DNA of 64,000 bases from Ruminococcus sp. Marseille-P6503 (GTDB lineage Bacteria > Bacillota > Clostridia > Oscillospirales > Ruminococcaceae), in NCBI RefSeq assembly GCF_900604945.1, contig NZ_UWPB01000002.1, positions 868,001 to 932,000 of the forward strand. The letters run 5' to 3'. Below, one piece after another: positions 42,916 to 51,487 of the stretch. The notes beneath the pieces were generated by a model that saw only the letters and a list, made by a program, of their open reading frames with translations, did no database searches and was not told the origin of the DNA. Within the stretch, counting starts at the first letter, position 1; each line of letters starts with the position of its first letter. A program made the position numbers and the translations under genes.

Positions 42916-43373
42916 TGGAAATTAAAAAAGCAACAATAGAGGATATAGATACGCTTATGTCTTGGCGTATGGAAGTTTTGCACGACGTGTTTTCTATTGA
43001 AGAAAATTCGGATATGTCCGAACTCAGAGCAAACAACCATGCATACTATTTGAATGCCATACCAAACGGAGAGCATATTGCCTGTTTTGCTTGCATTGAC
43101 GGAGAAATCGTAGGTTGCGGCGGTATATGTATTTACCGGGAAATGCCTTCGCCCGATAATAAAAACGGTTTGTGTGCCTATCTTATGAATATCTATACCC
43201 ATCCTATGTTCCGTAAACAGGGCGTGGCGAAAGCAGTTGTAAATTGGCTAATAGAGCAAGCAAAGCAAAAAGAAATCACCAAAATATATTTGGAAACTTC
43301 CGATCAAGCTCGCTCACTTTATTCGTCTTTAAGCTTTTCGGATATGAAAGGCTATATGAAATTGGAAATATAA
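42912..43373 (+). CDS. GNAT family N-acetyltransferase
   Basis: A 153-residue acetyltransferase with the acetyl-CoA-binding motif MFRKQGVAKAVVNWLIEQAK (Q/R-x-x-G-x-G/A variant), preceded by the strand LMNIYTHP and followed by IYLETSDQARSLYSSLSF. It would acetylate an amine, possibly the product of the adenylation enzyme. Two adjacent ATGs (42912 and 42915) are possible starts. Confidence 0.75.
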   Translation: MMEIKKATIEDIDTLMSWRMEVLHDVFSIEENSDMSELRANNHAYYLNAIPNGEHIACFACIDGEIVGCGGICIYREMPSPDNKNGLCAYLMNIYTHPMFRKQGVAKAVVNWLIEQAKQKEITKIYLETSDQARSLYSSLSFSDMKGYMKLEI

Positions 43374-43383
43374 AGGAGCTGTT

Positions 43384-44283
43384 ATGGACGATATTATCAT
43401 AAATAAAGTGGGTACCAAGACTATTCTCACTAAATCCAATTTACCTATCAGCGATTATTCGGTAAATCCCTACATTGGGTGTACGCACGCTTGCAAGTAT
43501 TGTTATGCGAGTTTTATGAAACGATTTACGGGACATACCGAAGATTGGGGAAGATTCTTAGACGTAAAATATTGGGATGAGATAAAAAATCCACAGAAAT
43601 ACGACAGCAAAGAATTTTTTGTCGGCTCTGTAACCGACCCCTATAACCCTCAGGAAGAAATCTATATGCGTACCCGTGCACTTTTGGAGCAGTTGCAGGG
43701 AAGCAAAGCAAAAATTACCATTCAAACGAAATCTGACCTTGTTTTAAGGGATATAGAACTTATAAAATCTTTGCCGAATGCAAGAGTCGGCATAAGCATA
43801 AACACCCTTGACGAAACGTTCAAGGACGATATGGACAAGGCTGTTTCTATCGAACGGCGGCTTGCTACAATGAAATTTTTTCATGACGCAGGCGTTCGCA
43901 CTGCCTGTTTTATCTCCCCGATTTTTCCCGGCATTACCGATGTCAAGGCGATAATTGAACGGGCGAAGAAACAATGCAATTTGATATGGCTTGAAAATCT
44001 AAATCTGCGTGGCAGCTATAAAGCGGTCATTATGAATTATATCAAAGAGAAATATCCTGCTTTGCTGCCACTGTATCAGGATATTTATAATCGAGGTAAT
44101 CGCAGTTATTGGGAAATTCTCGACGCAGAACTAAAAGAATATGCTGCCGAAATCGGTCTTGACTATGTTACGAATGATGACAGTATGAGCTGTTCTTTTG
44201 ACGCTCCGCCTGTGATTGTTAATTATTTCTATCACAGCGAAATCAAAAAATCAGCAAGAAAAGGCGGTGACAATAATGCCTGA
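43384..44283 (+). CDS. Radical SAM protein, SplB-like
   Basis: A 299-residue radical SAM enzyme. The cluster motif CTHACKYC (Cys33, Cys37, Cys40; C-x3-C-x2-C) follows VNPYIGCTHA, typical of the Rv2578c/SplB-like group. SVTDPYNPQEE and ISINTLDE fit the SAM-binding barrel. It generates a 5'-deoxyadenosyl radical; the substrate is unknown. Its 3' end overlaps the mutM-like gene by 8 nt, linking it to DNA repair. A spore-photoproduct-lyase-like repair role is possible. Confidence 0.75.
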   Translation: MDDIIINKVGTKTILTKSNLPISDYSVNPYIGCTHACKYCYASFMKRFTGHTEDWGRFLDVKYWDEIKNPQKYDSKEFFVGSVTDPYNPQEEIYMRTRALLEQLQGSKAKITIQTKSDLVLRDIELIKSLPNARVGISINTLDETFKDDMDKAVSIERRLATMKFFHDAGVRTACFISPIFPGITDVKAIIERAKKQCNLIWLENLNLRGSYKAVIMNYIKEKYPALLPLYQDIYNRGNRSYWEILDAELKEYAAEIGLDYVTNDDSMSCSFDAPPVIVNYFYHSEIKKSARKGGDNNA

Positions 44284-45100
44284 GCTTCCTGAAATAGAAA
44301 CGATAAAAAATGTAATTGAACCGCAGATAAAAGGGCTTGTTATCAAAAAAATTACTGTCAATCGCTCAGAAGTTATCGCACAGCCGAAGGATGATGAATT
44401 TTGCAAAGCTGTTACGGGTCATGAAATATCTGATATGACGCGCAGGGGAAAGTTTTTAATACTTCATTTGAAAAATGAAAGCAGAATTATATTGCATTTG
44501 CGAATGACAGGCTGCTTGCTTGTTACACCGTCTGACTATCCAATGGAAAAGCACACGCATATCATTTTTCATCTAAGCGGCGAAAAGGAACTGCGATTTT
44601 CCGATATCCGCCGTTTCTGGCGTTTTTGGCTGATACAAGACGGCGAAGAGGATACATTCAGCGGAATCGGTAAATTGGGGCTTGAACCGCTGTCTCGTGA
44701 GTGTAACGCTGAATATCTGAAAAGCAAATTCGGAAAGCGAAAAAAGAAAATCAAAGAGTGTCTGCTTGACCAAAGCGTGATTGCGGGAATCGGCAATATC
44801 TATTCCGATGAGATCCTGTTTCTGGCAAAAATTTGTCCTGCTCGTTCCGCTGGCAGCTTAACAGAGAAAGAATGGGAACGACTTGCCGAGATGATTCCCG
44901 AATGTCTATCCTACTTTATCGAGAAGAATCATATTGAGCAGGAGGATTACCTTCAAACTAAAGGGCAGGACTATCGCAACACGCCCTTTTTGCAGGTGTA
45001 CGGTCACGCTGGCGAGTCTTGCCCAAACTGTGGCGAAACACTTGTCCGTGTTGTAATCAGCGGCAGGAGCAGCGTATATTGTCCGAATTGTCAGAAGTAA
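44276..45100 (+). CDS. mutM: Formamidopyrimidine-DNA glycosylase
   Basis: A 274-residue Fpg/MutM base-excision enzyme. It starts MPELPEIETI with the catalytic Pro2 and Glu3 exposed after Met removal, which fixes the start at 44276. A central helix-two-turn-helix (LLDQSVIAGIGNIYSDEILF) and a C-terminal zinc finger with two C-x2-C pairs (SCPNCGETL...VYCPNCQ) complete the family layout. It removes oxidised purines such as 8-oxoguanine. A DNA repair glycosylase as mobile cargo next to nitro/redox genes is notable. Confidence 0.9.
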   Translation: MPELPEIETIKNVIEPQIKGLVIKKITVNRSEVIAQPKDDEFCKAVTGHEISDMTRRGKFLILHLKNESRIILHLRMTGCLLVTPSDYPMEKHTHIIFHLSGEKELRFSDIRRFWRFWLIQDGEEDTFSGIGKLGLEPLSRECNAEYLKSKFGKRKKKIKECLLDQSVIAGIGNIYSDEILFLAKICPARSAGSLTEKEWERLAEMIPECLSYFIEKNHIEQEDYLQTKGQDYRNTPFLQVYGHAGESCPNCGETLVRVVISGRSSVYCPNCQK

Positions 45101-45111
45101 GGAGATTGGAA

Positions 45112-45282
45112 ATGAAAACCGAATGGATATTATGCCCTGTCTGCGGCAACAAAACCCGTGACAGACTGCGGGAAGATACCGTATTGAAAAATTATCCTCT
45201 CTACTGCCCGAAATGCAAGCAGGAAACGCTCATCAATGCAAAGGATTTACAGATAACCGTCATTCAAATGCAGGAACGCTGA
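45112..45282 (+). CDS. Cysteine-rich KTR-domain protein
   Basis: A 56-residue zinc-ribbon-like protein with two C-x2-C pairs (ILCPVCGNKTRDRLREDT and YCPKCKQETLI) and the K-T-R core that names the cysteine-rich KTR family. Such proteins are common in Gram-positive mobile elements; function unknown. AAGGAG precedes ATG 45112. It closes the cargo operon. Confidence 0.75.
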   Translation: MKTEWILCPVCGNKTRDRLREDTVLKNYPLYCPKCKQETLINAKDLQITVIQMQER

Positions 45283-45295
45283 CAAGACTATGTAT

Positions 45296-45335
45296 GCCGC
45301 CGTGTATGGATAACACCATAGCGGCGGTTTTTCTT
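45296..45335. terminator. Terminator ending the cargo operon
   Basis: CCGCCG (45297-45302) pairs with CGGCGG (45322-45327), with inner pairing TATGG/CCATA, followed by TTTTTCTT. It lies between convergent genes and could also serve the minus-strand relaxase transcript. Confidence 0.7.
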
Positions 45336-45375
45336 AACAACGAATGTCCCGTAAAGTGCAGCATTCGTTGTTTTT

Positions 45376-46788
45376 CTATCGGCTGTCTCTGTCAAAGGAT
45401 TTCTTTCTGCGTGGCTGCTGTCTGCCCTGCTTCTGCAACTGCCTGAGCCTGTTTCTGACGCTCTCTTTTTCAGGCGGTTTCTGTGGTCTGCGCTTTTCCT
45501 TAACTTGTCGTTCCCACTCGGCAAGACTGCGGTTGTACTGTTCCACAACGGCTTCGGCTTCTCGGTAGGTCGCCATAAATGCCTGCACATCGGGATAACC
45601 GTCCTCTTTCAGAATATCGGGCAGCTTGTCAAGCCTTTCTGAGATTTCGGCTTCGGTCTGCTGTATCTGCCCGGTAAGGGCTTTTCGCTCCTTGCCCTTG
45701 AAAATCCCCGTTGTCTCTGAAAGCTGTGTTCTCAGATTGGGCAGAATATTGTCCTGCAAGTTTCTAATCCCTCTTGCTTCGTCCTGTATCCGTATCATCA
45801 GGTTTCGCATAGTTTGGAACTCTGCCATATCAATATCCAGCGTGGGTTTCGGCGGCATACCGTGTTCACGGATAAGGTTTTGCAGGAAGTCTTTTGCTCG
45901 GCTTACGATACTACGGAACAGATTGGGCAGCCAGCCGCTTTTGCGGATGGAACTGCTTACCTTGTCGTGTATCTCAGTCTGCTTGACCTCCAAAATCCTT
46001 GCTTCGGATATTCCCGATACAAGAGCCATATCCACCGTCCTGTTCCATTCCTGCCTCGCCGCATTGTCGGCTTTGATTTCTTCCTCTTTAGGATTGTGCT
46101 TGCCGATTTTCTTTGTCGGCAGATACACGCTGTTTTTCTCAAAGACTTTCAAATGCTGTTCGGGATCAGCGATATGGCGGTTGATAAGGTCGGTATAAAC
46201 TGACTTCACTTCCCGAAGAAAAGGCTCTCCCTTGTAGCGGTCATCCTTTGTGGTGAATAGGTGGATTTCGTAAACCTCTCCCTTTTTGATAACCGTACAG
46301 CCTTTCCGTATCTGCCCGTCCTCGCCAGTTATCTCTTTCTTAGTGCGTACCCTTTTGCCTGTTTCATCAAAGAATACGCTTCGTGTGGCAATCTTCACAT
46401 CAGGCTCAGGGAGTAGCTTCCTTTCACTGAAAATCAAGTGAATGTGGTAATTGGTCTTGCGTTTGTTGTGGTGCAGAGCCGACACACATTCCACACCGTA
46501 CCGCCTGTGAAATTCCTCCGTGAAATCTTCGAGAACCTGCTGCGGCTCATACTGCGTATAGACTTCGGGCAGGGCGATAATCAGTTCCCTCGCTTCGATA
46601 CACTTTCCGCCTGCGCCGCTTCGCCTAAATTCCTGCTGGCTTTCCCTTGCGAGACTGCTCCAAAAGTCATTCTCTGCAGTGCGGTAGGCGGCGTACAGGT
46701 TTTCCTGTCTTGCGGGACTTGTGATATAGGAAATCCGTCCTTTGACATTCGGCAGCTTCGACATCTGTATGAAGCTGTGTCTTGCCAT
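45376..46788 (-). CDS. MobA/MobL family relaxase
   Basis: A 470-residue relaxase of the MobA/MobL group. The N-terminus MARHSFIQMSKLPNVKGRIS and the metal-binding triad segment TNYHIHLIFSER are clear. The C-terminal third is a basic coiled coil (QTEAEISERLDKL). It should nick the adjacent oriT candidate so that the element can be mobilized by a helper ICE. AAAGGA lies before the ATG. It is the only long minus-strand gene of the element besides xis. Confidence 0.8.
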   Translation of the reverse strand: MARHSFIQMSKLPNVKGRISYITSPARQENLYAAYRTAENDFWSSLARESQQEFRRSGAGGKCIEARELIIALPEVYTQYEPQQVLEDFTEEFHRRYGVECVSALHHNKRKTNYHIHLIFSERKLLPEPDVKIATRSVFFDETGKRVRTKKEITGEDGQIRKGCTVIKKGEVYEIHLFTTKDDRYKGEPFLREVKSVYTDLINRHIADPEQHLKVFEKNSVYLPTKKIGKHNPKEEEIKADNAARQEWNRTVDMALVSGISEARILEVKQTEIHDKVSSSIRKSGWLPNLFRSIVSRAKDFLQNLIREHGMPPKPTLDIDMAEFQTMRNLMIRIQDEARGIRNLQDNILPNLRTQLSETTGIFKGKERKALTGQIQQTEAEISERLDKLPDILKEDGYPDVQAFMATYREAEAVVEQYNRSLAEWERQVKEKRRPQKPPEKESVRNRLRQLQKQGRQQPRRKKSFDRDSR

Positions 46789-46871
46789 ATTATCCTTTCT
46801 CCCATAAATCGGGTGTTCTCATTTTGCAACCGTCTTGATGGTTGCCGCCGACACGAAACAGTGGCGGCGAA

Positions 46872-47010
46872 AAGTATCAATGCGGGAACGGGAAGTGACT
46901 GCGTTGATACTTAGCTCCCCGCAGGGGCGAAATACCCTGAGTACAAATCGGAGATTTGTGCGAGGGGTGTATTTCGCTCTCAAACGCCGAGGGCTTAAAA
47001 TCACTTCCCG
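46872..47010. other. Candidate oriT of the mobilizable element
   Basis: Nested inverted repeats fill the gap upstream of the MobL gene: AAGTATCAA/TTGATACTT (46872-46880, 46904-46912), GCGAAATAC/GTATTTCGC (46927-46935, 46969-46977), ACAAATC/GATTTGT (46943-46949, 46953-46959) and CGGGAAGTGA/TCACTTCCCG (46889-46898, 47001-47010). The position next to the relaxase gene fits an oriT. Confidence 0.55.
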
Positions 47011-47025
47011 AAAAAAGAATGGGCG

Positions 47026-47241
47026 TTATTCCACTCTGCGGACATCATTCTGATTGAGAAGATTTCTGCCCTGATTGACGCTCATAAAATGCTCCAGCGT
47101 GTCCCTGCGGATAATCGCTTTCCGCCCGACTTTAAGGACGGGTAGCTTACCCCAGTCCACCAGCTTCCGCATGGTGTTCCTGCCGATACCCGTACATTCG
47201 GCGGCTTCCTCTATGGTAAGTCCCATTTTGACTGCGTTCAT
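47026..47241 (-). CDS. xis: Excisionase-like helix-turn-helix protein
   Basis: A 71-residue MerR/Xis-type DNA-binding protein (LTIEEAAECTGIGRNTMRKL, then VDWGKLPVLKVGRKAIIRRD), matching Tn916-type excisionases that direct the integrase toward excision. AAAGGAGG precedes the ATG. It is divergent from the XRE regulator, and the shared region holds operator repeats, so excision is probably under XRE control. Confidence 0.8.
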   Translation of the reverse strand: MNAVKMGLTIEEAAECTGIGRNTMRKLVDWGKLPVLKVGRKAIIRRDTLEHFMSVNQGRNLLNQNDVRRVE

Positions 47242-47268
47242 TTTATCAACCTCCTTTCAATGATACTC

Positions 47269-47399
47269 GTTTTGCAACTATGTACCTGTAATTATACTTA
47301 TTTTACTACCTTCTGTCAACCTGTTTTGCAACTGTTCATAAAATATTTTTAATTATTATTGCAAAACAGGTTGCAAAGTGAGTTTATATGTGCTATAAT
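47269..47399. promoter_or_regulatory. Divergent control region with three GTTTTGCAA operators and XRE promoter
   Basis: CAACCTGTTTTGCAA (47317-47331) and its exact complement TTGCAAAACAGGTTG (47359-47373) form a 15-bp inverted pair. A third copy, GTTTTGCAAC, lies at 47269-47278 nearer xis. The XRE promoter is TTGCAA (47371-47376), 17 bp, TATAAT (47394-47399) with TG extension, so one operator overlaps its -35. This fits autorepression plus repression of xis. Confidence 0.7.
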
Positions 47400-47423
47400 A
47401 ATACCCGTTAGGAGGTGAAAACC

Positions 47424-48089
47424 TTGAAAGACAAAATCACATTCACCGCAAAACAAGTCGGCGAACGGGTAAAAGAACGCCGAACGGAGTTAAACTTAAC
47501 AATGCCCGAACTCGGCAAGCGTATCGGCGTAAACAAATCCACCATTCAGCGGTATGAAGCAGACGGCGTTGACCCGAAGCGCACAATGATTATCAACGGT
47601 CTTGCCGACGCTCTGCTTACCACTTCCGAATGGCTGACAGGGCTTTCCGAAGATAAAGAATACGACAGCCGCACATTGTGTGCAAAGGATATGGAGGAAC
47701 ACATCAAAAAGTATCTTGATACGGTTTCTTCTGTGGTAAAGGGAGAGCCACACCAACAGTTGCTCACTACATTTCTCGGAAAGATGATTGACCTCTATAC
47801 GGTTATGACTTATCACTTTGCGGACGCTTGTGCGGAGGTTGACCGTGTGGCAGAGGACGAAGGTTTAAAGCAGTCGCTTAAGCGGTATGCCATTGAGTCG
47901 GGCGCAATTACCGAACGTGTTTACCGCAAAGAGATGGAATTACCTATCGAAGATATGAAACGCTTTTTAGACGGGATTTTACATATCTACGATGAGGGAC
48001 GTACCAAAGTATCTATGGGCGACCTTTTCGGGATAGTAGCGGAAGCCGAAGCAAGGCTTACCGAAAAAGAAAATTCCGTGGCACCTTGA
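47424..48089 (+). CDS. XRE-family regulator with C-terminal helical domain
   Basis: A 221-residue regulator. The N-terminal Cro/CI helix-turn-helix (LTMPELGKRIGVNKSTIQRY) is followed by LADALLTTSEWLTG and a helical C-terminal domain of unknown sensing role. It is likely the lysogeny-type repressor of the element. I use TTG 47424, 8 nt after GGAGG (47411-47415); the GTG at 47415 overlaps that site. It lies directly before int. Confidence 0.75.
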   Translation: MKDKITFTAKQVGERVKERRTELNLTMPELGKRIGVNKSTIQRYEADGVDPKRTMIINGLADALLTTSEWLTGLSEDKEYDSRTLCAKDMEEHIKKYLDTVSSVVKGEPHQQLLTTFLGKMIDLYTVMTYHFADACAEVDRVAEDEGLKQSLKRYAIESGAITERVYRKEMELPIEDMKRFLDGILHIYDEGRTKVSMGDLFGIVAEAEARLTEKENSVAP

Positions 48090-48196
48090 CAATAGAAAAG
48101 CCGATTGAACACAATCGGCACAAGTGACACTATTTACTTTACGCACACCATATGTCACAGTCCCGATTGCCACGGATAGAAAGGAGTTTTTTATCT

Positions 48197-49495
48197 ATGG
48201 CAAAAGGTTCTGTAAGAAAGAAAGGCAAAAAGTGGTATGGTCGCTTTTACATTGAAGATGAAAGCGGAAAAAAGGTGCAAAAGGAGTTTGTAGGGACAGA
48301 AAGCAAGTCTGAAACAGAAGCCCTGCTCAGAAAGGCAATCGCTGATTATGAGGAAAAGAAGTTTGTTGCAAAGGCTGAAAACGCAACAGTTGGTATGCTG
48401 TTGGATATGTGGGTGGAGGAAGAACTGAAACCCGGCAATTTAAGCAACGGTACGGTAATGGCATATCAGGGAACGGTCAACCGTATCAAGCAGCACCCTA
48501 TCGCTAACCGTAAGCTGAAAACCGTTACCGCCGACCATTTACAGGCGTATATGGACTATCTCAGTTTCGGCGGGACAAATCCCGACGGTACGACTGCAAA
48601 GGCTCTCAGCAAGGGGTATTTACGGTTATTTTCGGCTGTGTTACAAGGGGCGTTCCGTTTTGCGGTATTCCCGAAGCGGATGATTACCTTTAACCCTATG
48701 CAGTATGTGGTGTGGCGGGGCAAGAAAGAGGACTATGACCTGTTCTCGGACGAGGACAGCGACACGACTTCCACTCCCACCCTCAGCCACGAGCAGTATT
48801 GCAAGCTGGAGGATTTTCTGAAAGCAAAGGACAATCCCGCATTGCTCCCCGTTCAAATCGCTTACTATACGGGACTTCGCATTGGCGAGGTCTGCGGCTT
48901 GACTTGGCAGGACATCAATCTTGAGCAACAATATCTCACGGTACGCCGCAGTATGCGCTACAACGGGGCAAGGCACAAGACCGAGATAGGGGCAACAAAG
49001 CGGAAGAAAGTCCGCACCGTTGATTTTTGCGATACGCTGGCGGCAATCCTGCGGACAGCAAAAACCGAACAGCACAAAAACCGCTTCCGATACGGAGAAC
49101 TTTACAACCTCAACTATTACAAAGAAGTCAAGGAAAAAGACCGCACTTATTACGAGGTATACAGTCTGCCGAGAACGGAAGAAATCCCCGATAGCTACAA
49201 GGAAATATCCTTTGTCTGCCTTAAACCAGACGGAGCGTATGAAGCGCCGAGTACGGTAGGGATTATGTGCAGGGCGGCAAGCAAAAAGGTCGAGGGGTTA
49301 GAGGGCTTCCATTTCCACCAACTCCGACACACCTTCACAAGCAACCTGCTCTCAAACGGGGCAGCACCGAAGGATGTGCAGGAACTTCTCGGACACGCTG
49401 ATGTCAGTACCACAATGAACATTTACGCTCACGCTACAAGGGAAGCGAAGCGCAGTTCCGCAAGGCTGCTGGATAAAGTAGTCAGCGGGGCATAA
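48197..49495 (+). CDS. int: Tyrosine-type site-specific integrase (Tn916 Int-like)
   Basis: A 432-residue tyrosine recombinase. An N-terminal arm-binding domain ([20 protein letters not shown]) and a core-binding domain precede the catalytic domain. Active-site residues are Arg228 ([11 protein letters not shown]), His374 and Arg377 (HQLRHTF), a later His in [10 protein letters not shown] and Tyr410 in MNIYAH. It integrates and excises the element. ATG 48197 follows AAGGAG. The next element feature is a strong terminator and then the right att core, the normal position for int. Confidence 0.9.
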   Translation: MAKGSVRKKGKKWYGRFYIEDESGKKVQKEFVGTESKSETEALLRKAIADYEEKKFVAKAENATVGMLLDMWVEEELKPGNLSNGTVMAYQGTVNRIKQHPIANRKLKTVTADHLQAYMDYLSFGGTNPDGTTAKALSKGYLRLFSAVLQGAFRFAVFPKRMITFNPMQYVVWRGKKEDYDLFSDEDSDTTSTPTLSHEQYCKLEDFLKAKDNPALLPVQIAYYTGLRIGEVCGLTWQDINLEQQYLTVRRSMRYNGARHKTEIGATKRKKVRTVDFCDTLAAILRTAKTEQHKNRFRYGELYNLNYYKEVKEKDRTYYEVYSLPRTEEIPDSYKEISFVCLKPDGAYEAPSTVGIMCRAASKKVEGLEGFHFHQLRHTFTSNLLSNGAAPKDVQELLGHADVSTTMNIYAHATREAKRSSARLLDKVVSGA

Positions 49496-49498
49496 AAA

Positions 49499-49540
49499 TT
49501 TCCCTTGTTTCGGCTCGTAAGGGCAAAAACAAGGGAAAAT
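49499..49540 (+). terminator. Terminator after int
   Basis: A perfect 12-bp stem TTTCCCTTGTTT/AAACAAGGGAAA (49499-49510, 49527-49538) closes the int transcript; the right arm overlaps the integrase arm-type repeat. Confidence 0.65.
49518..49535 (+). repeat. Right integrase arm-type repeat
   Basis: TAAGGGCAAAAACAAGGG is a direct-repeat partner of 39006-39023 (one mismatch). Confidence 0.5.
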
Positions 49541-49568
49541 ACATAAGGTTTGAACACAAAACAGGCGT

Positions 49569-49581
49569 AAAGCCTTGAAAA
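49569..49581 (+). repeat. Right attachment core candidate
   Basis: AAAGCCTTGAAAA is identical to the left core at 38916-38928 and lies 74 bp after the int stop. Confidence 0.55.
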
Positions 49582-49657
49582 CAAAGGACTTTTAGAGGGT
49601 TAAGTAGATAAATTGGAATTTATCGTTTTATGGATTACACTCATTATAAGAAAATTC

Positions 49658-50638
49658 TCATATTTCTTTTTTCAGCTTTTTAACAGGTCTGATATACTTC
49701 CAAAATCGTTCAGGGTCATGATAAAAATAGAATACTCTGCCTTGAGTAGTGTCAAGACAATAACCTGATGCAGCATAGTCGTAATTTTTCATTGCGTCTT
49801 CAATTTCTTGCTCAACATTACAGTTTTGAGTTTGAAAGTCGAACGGACCGTGTTCAAACACAATATACTCTCCCTCGGGGACATCCATTATCTGCATCTG
49901 TTCAGGAATTTCACCGCAATAATCAGCAGGAAGCCGTACTCCATAGCTTTCTGCTCTCGGAATACCCCAACTGCAAATTCTGCCTGTGGGTTCGTTGATA
50001 TATGCCATTATCTGACCGCTTCCGCTGTTGGCATCTGTACCGCCCATATCGTCCAGTTTCCCTTTTATACTGTCAAGCAGTCCGCAGATCGTAGCACAGT
50101 CCTGCCCCGGTATTTGGTTTTGCTTTTGCCAGAAATCCCAATAACCGTTGCTCTCATAATTTCTTATGTGCAGATACTTGTGTGCGGGTATTGTCACAAA
50201 ATATACTTTTACATCATTTTGGGTTTTTGCCATATTTGTTCCTCCAATACTTACCAAGTAGCAATCAAAAGGCTTAATGATAGTGCGAAGGACAACAGGA
50301 ACAGGATCGCTGCGGTAATCGCTGGGCGTTATACCATAAGCCTCTTTAAAAGAACGGGAAAACGCTTCATGACTGGAAAAACCGTGTTCCAGCGCAATTT
50401 CCAAAAGACCTCTTGAAGTATCCCGAATATCTTTTAATGCAAAAGCAAGCGTGCGGTGACGTAAGTAATCACGAAAATGCATTCCGGAGATTTCCCTGAA
50501 TTTACGGGAAATATAAGATTCAGAATAGCCTAGCTTATGAGCAAGGCAGGAAAGCGTTAATGTTTCATCAGTATGCTTTTTAATGCACTTATCGACTTCT
50601 TCCACAATTATCTGCACCAATTCTTCCCATTCGCCCAT
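49658..50638 (-). CDS. AraC-family regulator with GyrI-like effector domain
   Basis: A 326-residue transcription factor. The N-terminal AraC double helix-turn-helix (LSCLAHKLGYSESYISRKFR, then LLEIALEHGFSSHEAFSRSF and YGITPSDYR) is joined to a C-terminal GyrI-like small-molecule-binding domain (about 140-320, ending FYFYHDPERFWKYI). Such regulators activate efflux or resistance genes on drug binding. It is the first chromosomal-type gene right of the mobilizable element. A segment near residue 140 is rich in polar residues and acts as the linker. Confidence 0.8.
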   Translation of the reverse strand: MGEWEELVQIIVEEVDKCIKKHTDETLTLSCLAHKLGYSESYISRKFREISGMHFRDYLRHRTLAFALKDIRDTSRGLLEIALEHGFSSHEAFSRSFKEAYGITPSDYRSDPVPVVLRTIIKPFDCYLVSIGGTNMAKTQNDVKVYFVTIPAHKYLHIRNYESNGYWDFWQKQNQIPGQDCATICGLLDSIKGKLDDMGGTDANSGSGQIMAYINEPTGRICSWGIPRAESYGVRLPADYCGEIPEQMQIMDVPEGEYIVFEHGPFDFQTQNCNVEQEIEDAMKNYDYAASGYCLDTTQGRVFYFYHDPERFWKYIRPVKKLKKEI

Positions 50639-50945
50639 ATCTTGTTACCTCGCTTTTTGATTGCTCTATGATAATTATACATGATAACAAACAATTTGAC
50701 TTGATTTCAATTGCAAAACTCCGATTTATCTTATTGCCTATGATATCACACTCAACCCGAAAAATCAACCAAACAATCCAGGAAGAAGTGATATTTTGCC
50801 TTATACCCCATTTACAGACAAAACGAAAAGTAATGGCAAAATCCGTAAATATAACGGAGTTTTTAAAAATACGAGACAAAAAATGAGGTCCGGCATAAAA
50901 GCTGAACCTCAGATATTATAATCTTCGCAAATAAAGTGTATATTA
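50639..50945. other. Intergenic region between the AraC regulator and HPr genes
   Basis: No gene is visible. The HPr terminator (50876-50911, minus strand) occupies the right part. An AT-rich tract near 50660-50700 probably holds the regulator promoter. Confidence 0.4.
50876..50911 (-). terminator. Terminator of the HPr gene
   Basis: On the minus strand TGAGGTTCAGC pairs with GCCGGACCTCA (one wobble, one mismatch) across TTTTAT, then TTTTTTG. Confidence 0.75.
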
Positions 50946-51218
50946 TTATCTGGCGTCCTCGGCAAAACCGCTGTCAACCAGAGCAACCAGACCGTCTACA
51001 GCCTCGCGTTCATCGGAACCGTCAGCGATGATCCTGATGGTAGTACCGCCGATGATACCAAGGGAAAGAATACCGAGAAGGCTTTTAGCGTTTACTCTTC
51101 TTTCCTCCTTCTCGATCCAGATGGACGACTTATACTCGTTTGCCTTCTGAATAAAGAAAGTTGCAGGACGCGCGTGAAGACCTACCTTATTCTGCACTGT
51201 TACATCTTTAACGAACAT
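50946..51218 (-). CDS. ptsH: HPr family phosphocarrier protein
   Basis: A 90-residue HPr. His15 in NKVGLHARPAT is the PTS phosphorylation site, and Ser46 in NAKSLLGILSL is the regulatory serine phosphorylated by HPr kinase in Firmicutes. It passes phosphate from enzyme I to sugar permeases and takes part in carbon catabolite control. I place the start at the inner ATG (51218), 7 nt after GGAGAG; the outer ATG at 51233 lacks a site. Confidence 0.9.
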   Translation of the reverse strand: MFVKDVTVQNKVGLHARPATFFIQKANEYKSSIWIEKEERRVNAKSLLGILSLGIIGGTTIRIIADGSDEREAVDGLVALVDSGFAEDAR

Positions 51219-51296
51219 ACAATATCTCTCCATTCATAAAATTTCCATTCATAAAAGCAATGGATAAAAAATTGAATTTACCTGTTTAATACTTAT

Positions 51297-51325
51297 ATTA
51301 TACAGGACAACCCCGAACCCGTCAA
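51297..51325 (-). promoter_or_regulatory. Promoter of the HPr gene
   Basis: On the minus strand TTGACG (51325-51320), 17 bp, TATAAT (51302-51297), about 80 nt before the HPr start. Confidence 0.65.
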
Positions 51326-51487
51326 CGCAAATTATCACCAAACCGCAGAAAAAAACAAAGATTTTGTTGTTTTGCTCATATTGAGTTTTTTCAAACTATC
51401 AATCTTGTGCAATATGTTCAATAAGTTTTCAACACTTGTGTCATTCTGTACAAAAACACTTAACAATTCATTGTTGAAAACCTTTTT

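Larger units (their letters stand above)
38916..49581. mobile_element. 10.7-kb mobilizable element with tyrosine integrase
   Basis: It carries tnpV, a MarR-controlled cargo operon, a minus-strand MobL relaxase with an adjacent oriT candidate, xis, an XRE regulator and int. Its ends are proposed from the identical AAAGCCTTGAAAA at 38916-38928 and 49569-49581. Similar arm-type repeats TAAGGGCAAANACAAGGG lie just inside each end (39006-39023, 49518-49535). It has no VirB/TraG genes, so it needs a helper conjugative element; the adjoining ICE could serve. Confidence 0.7.

Noticed and set aside
42660-43202. A 180-codon open frame on the minus strand
   Set aside because: It overlaps the adenylation and GNAT genes, which have clear motifs, and has no recognisable protein features.
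45626-46198. A 190-codon open frame on the plus strand
   Set aside because: It is antisense to the MobL relaxase, has no ribosome site and repeats Ser/Arg/Leu as expected of a shadow frame.
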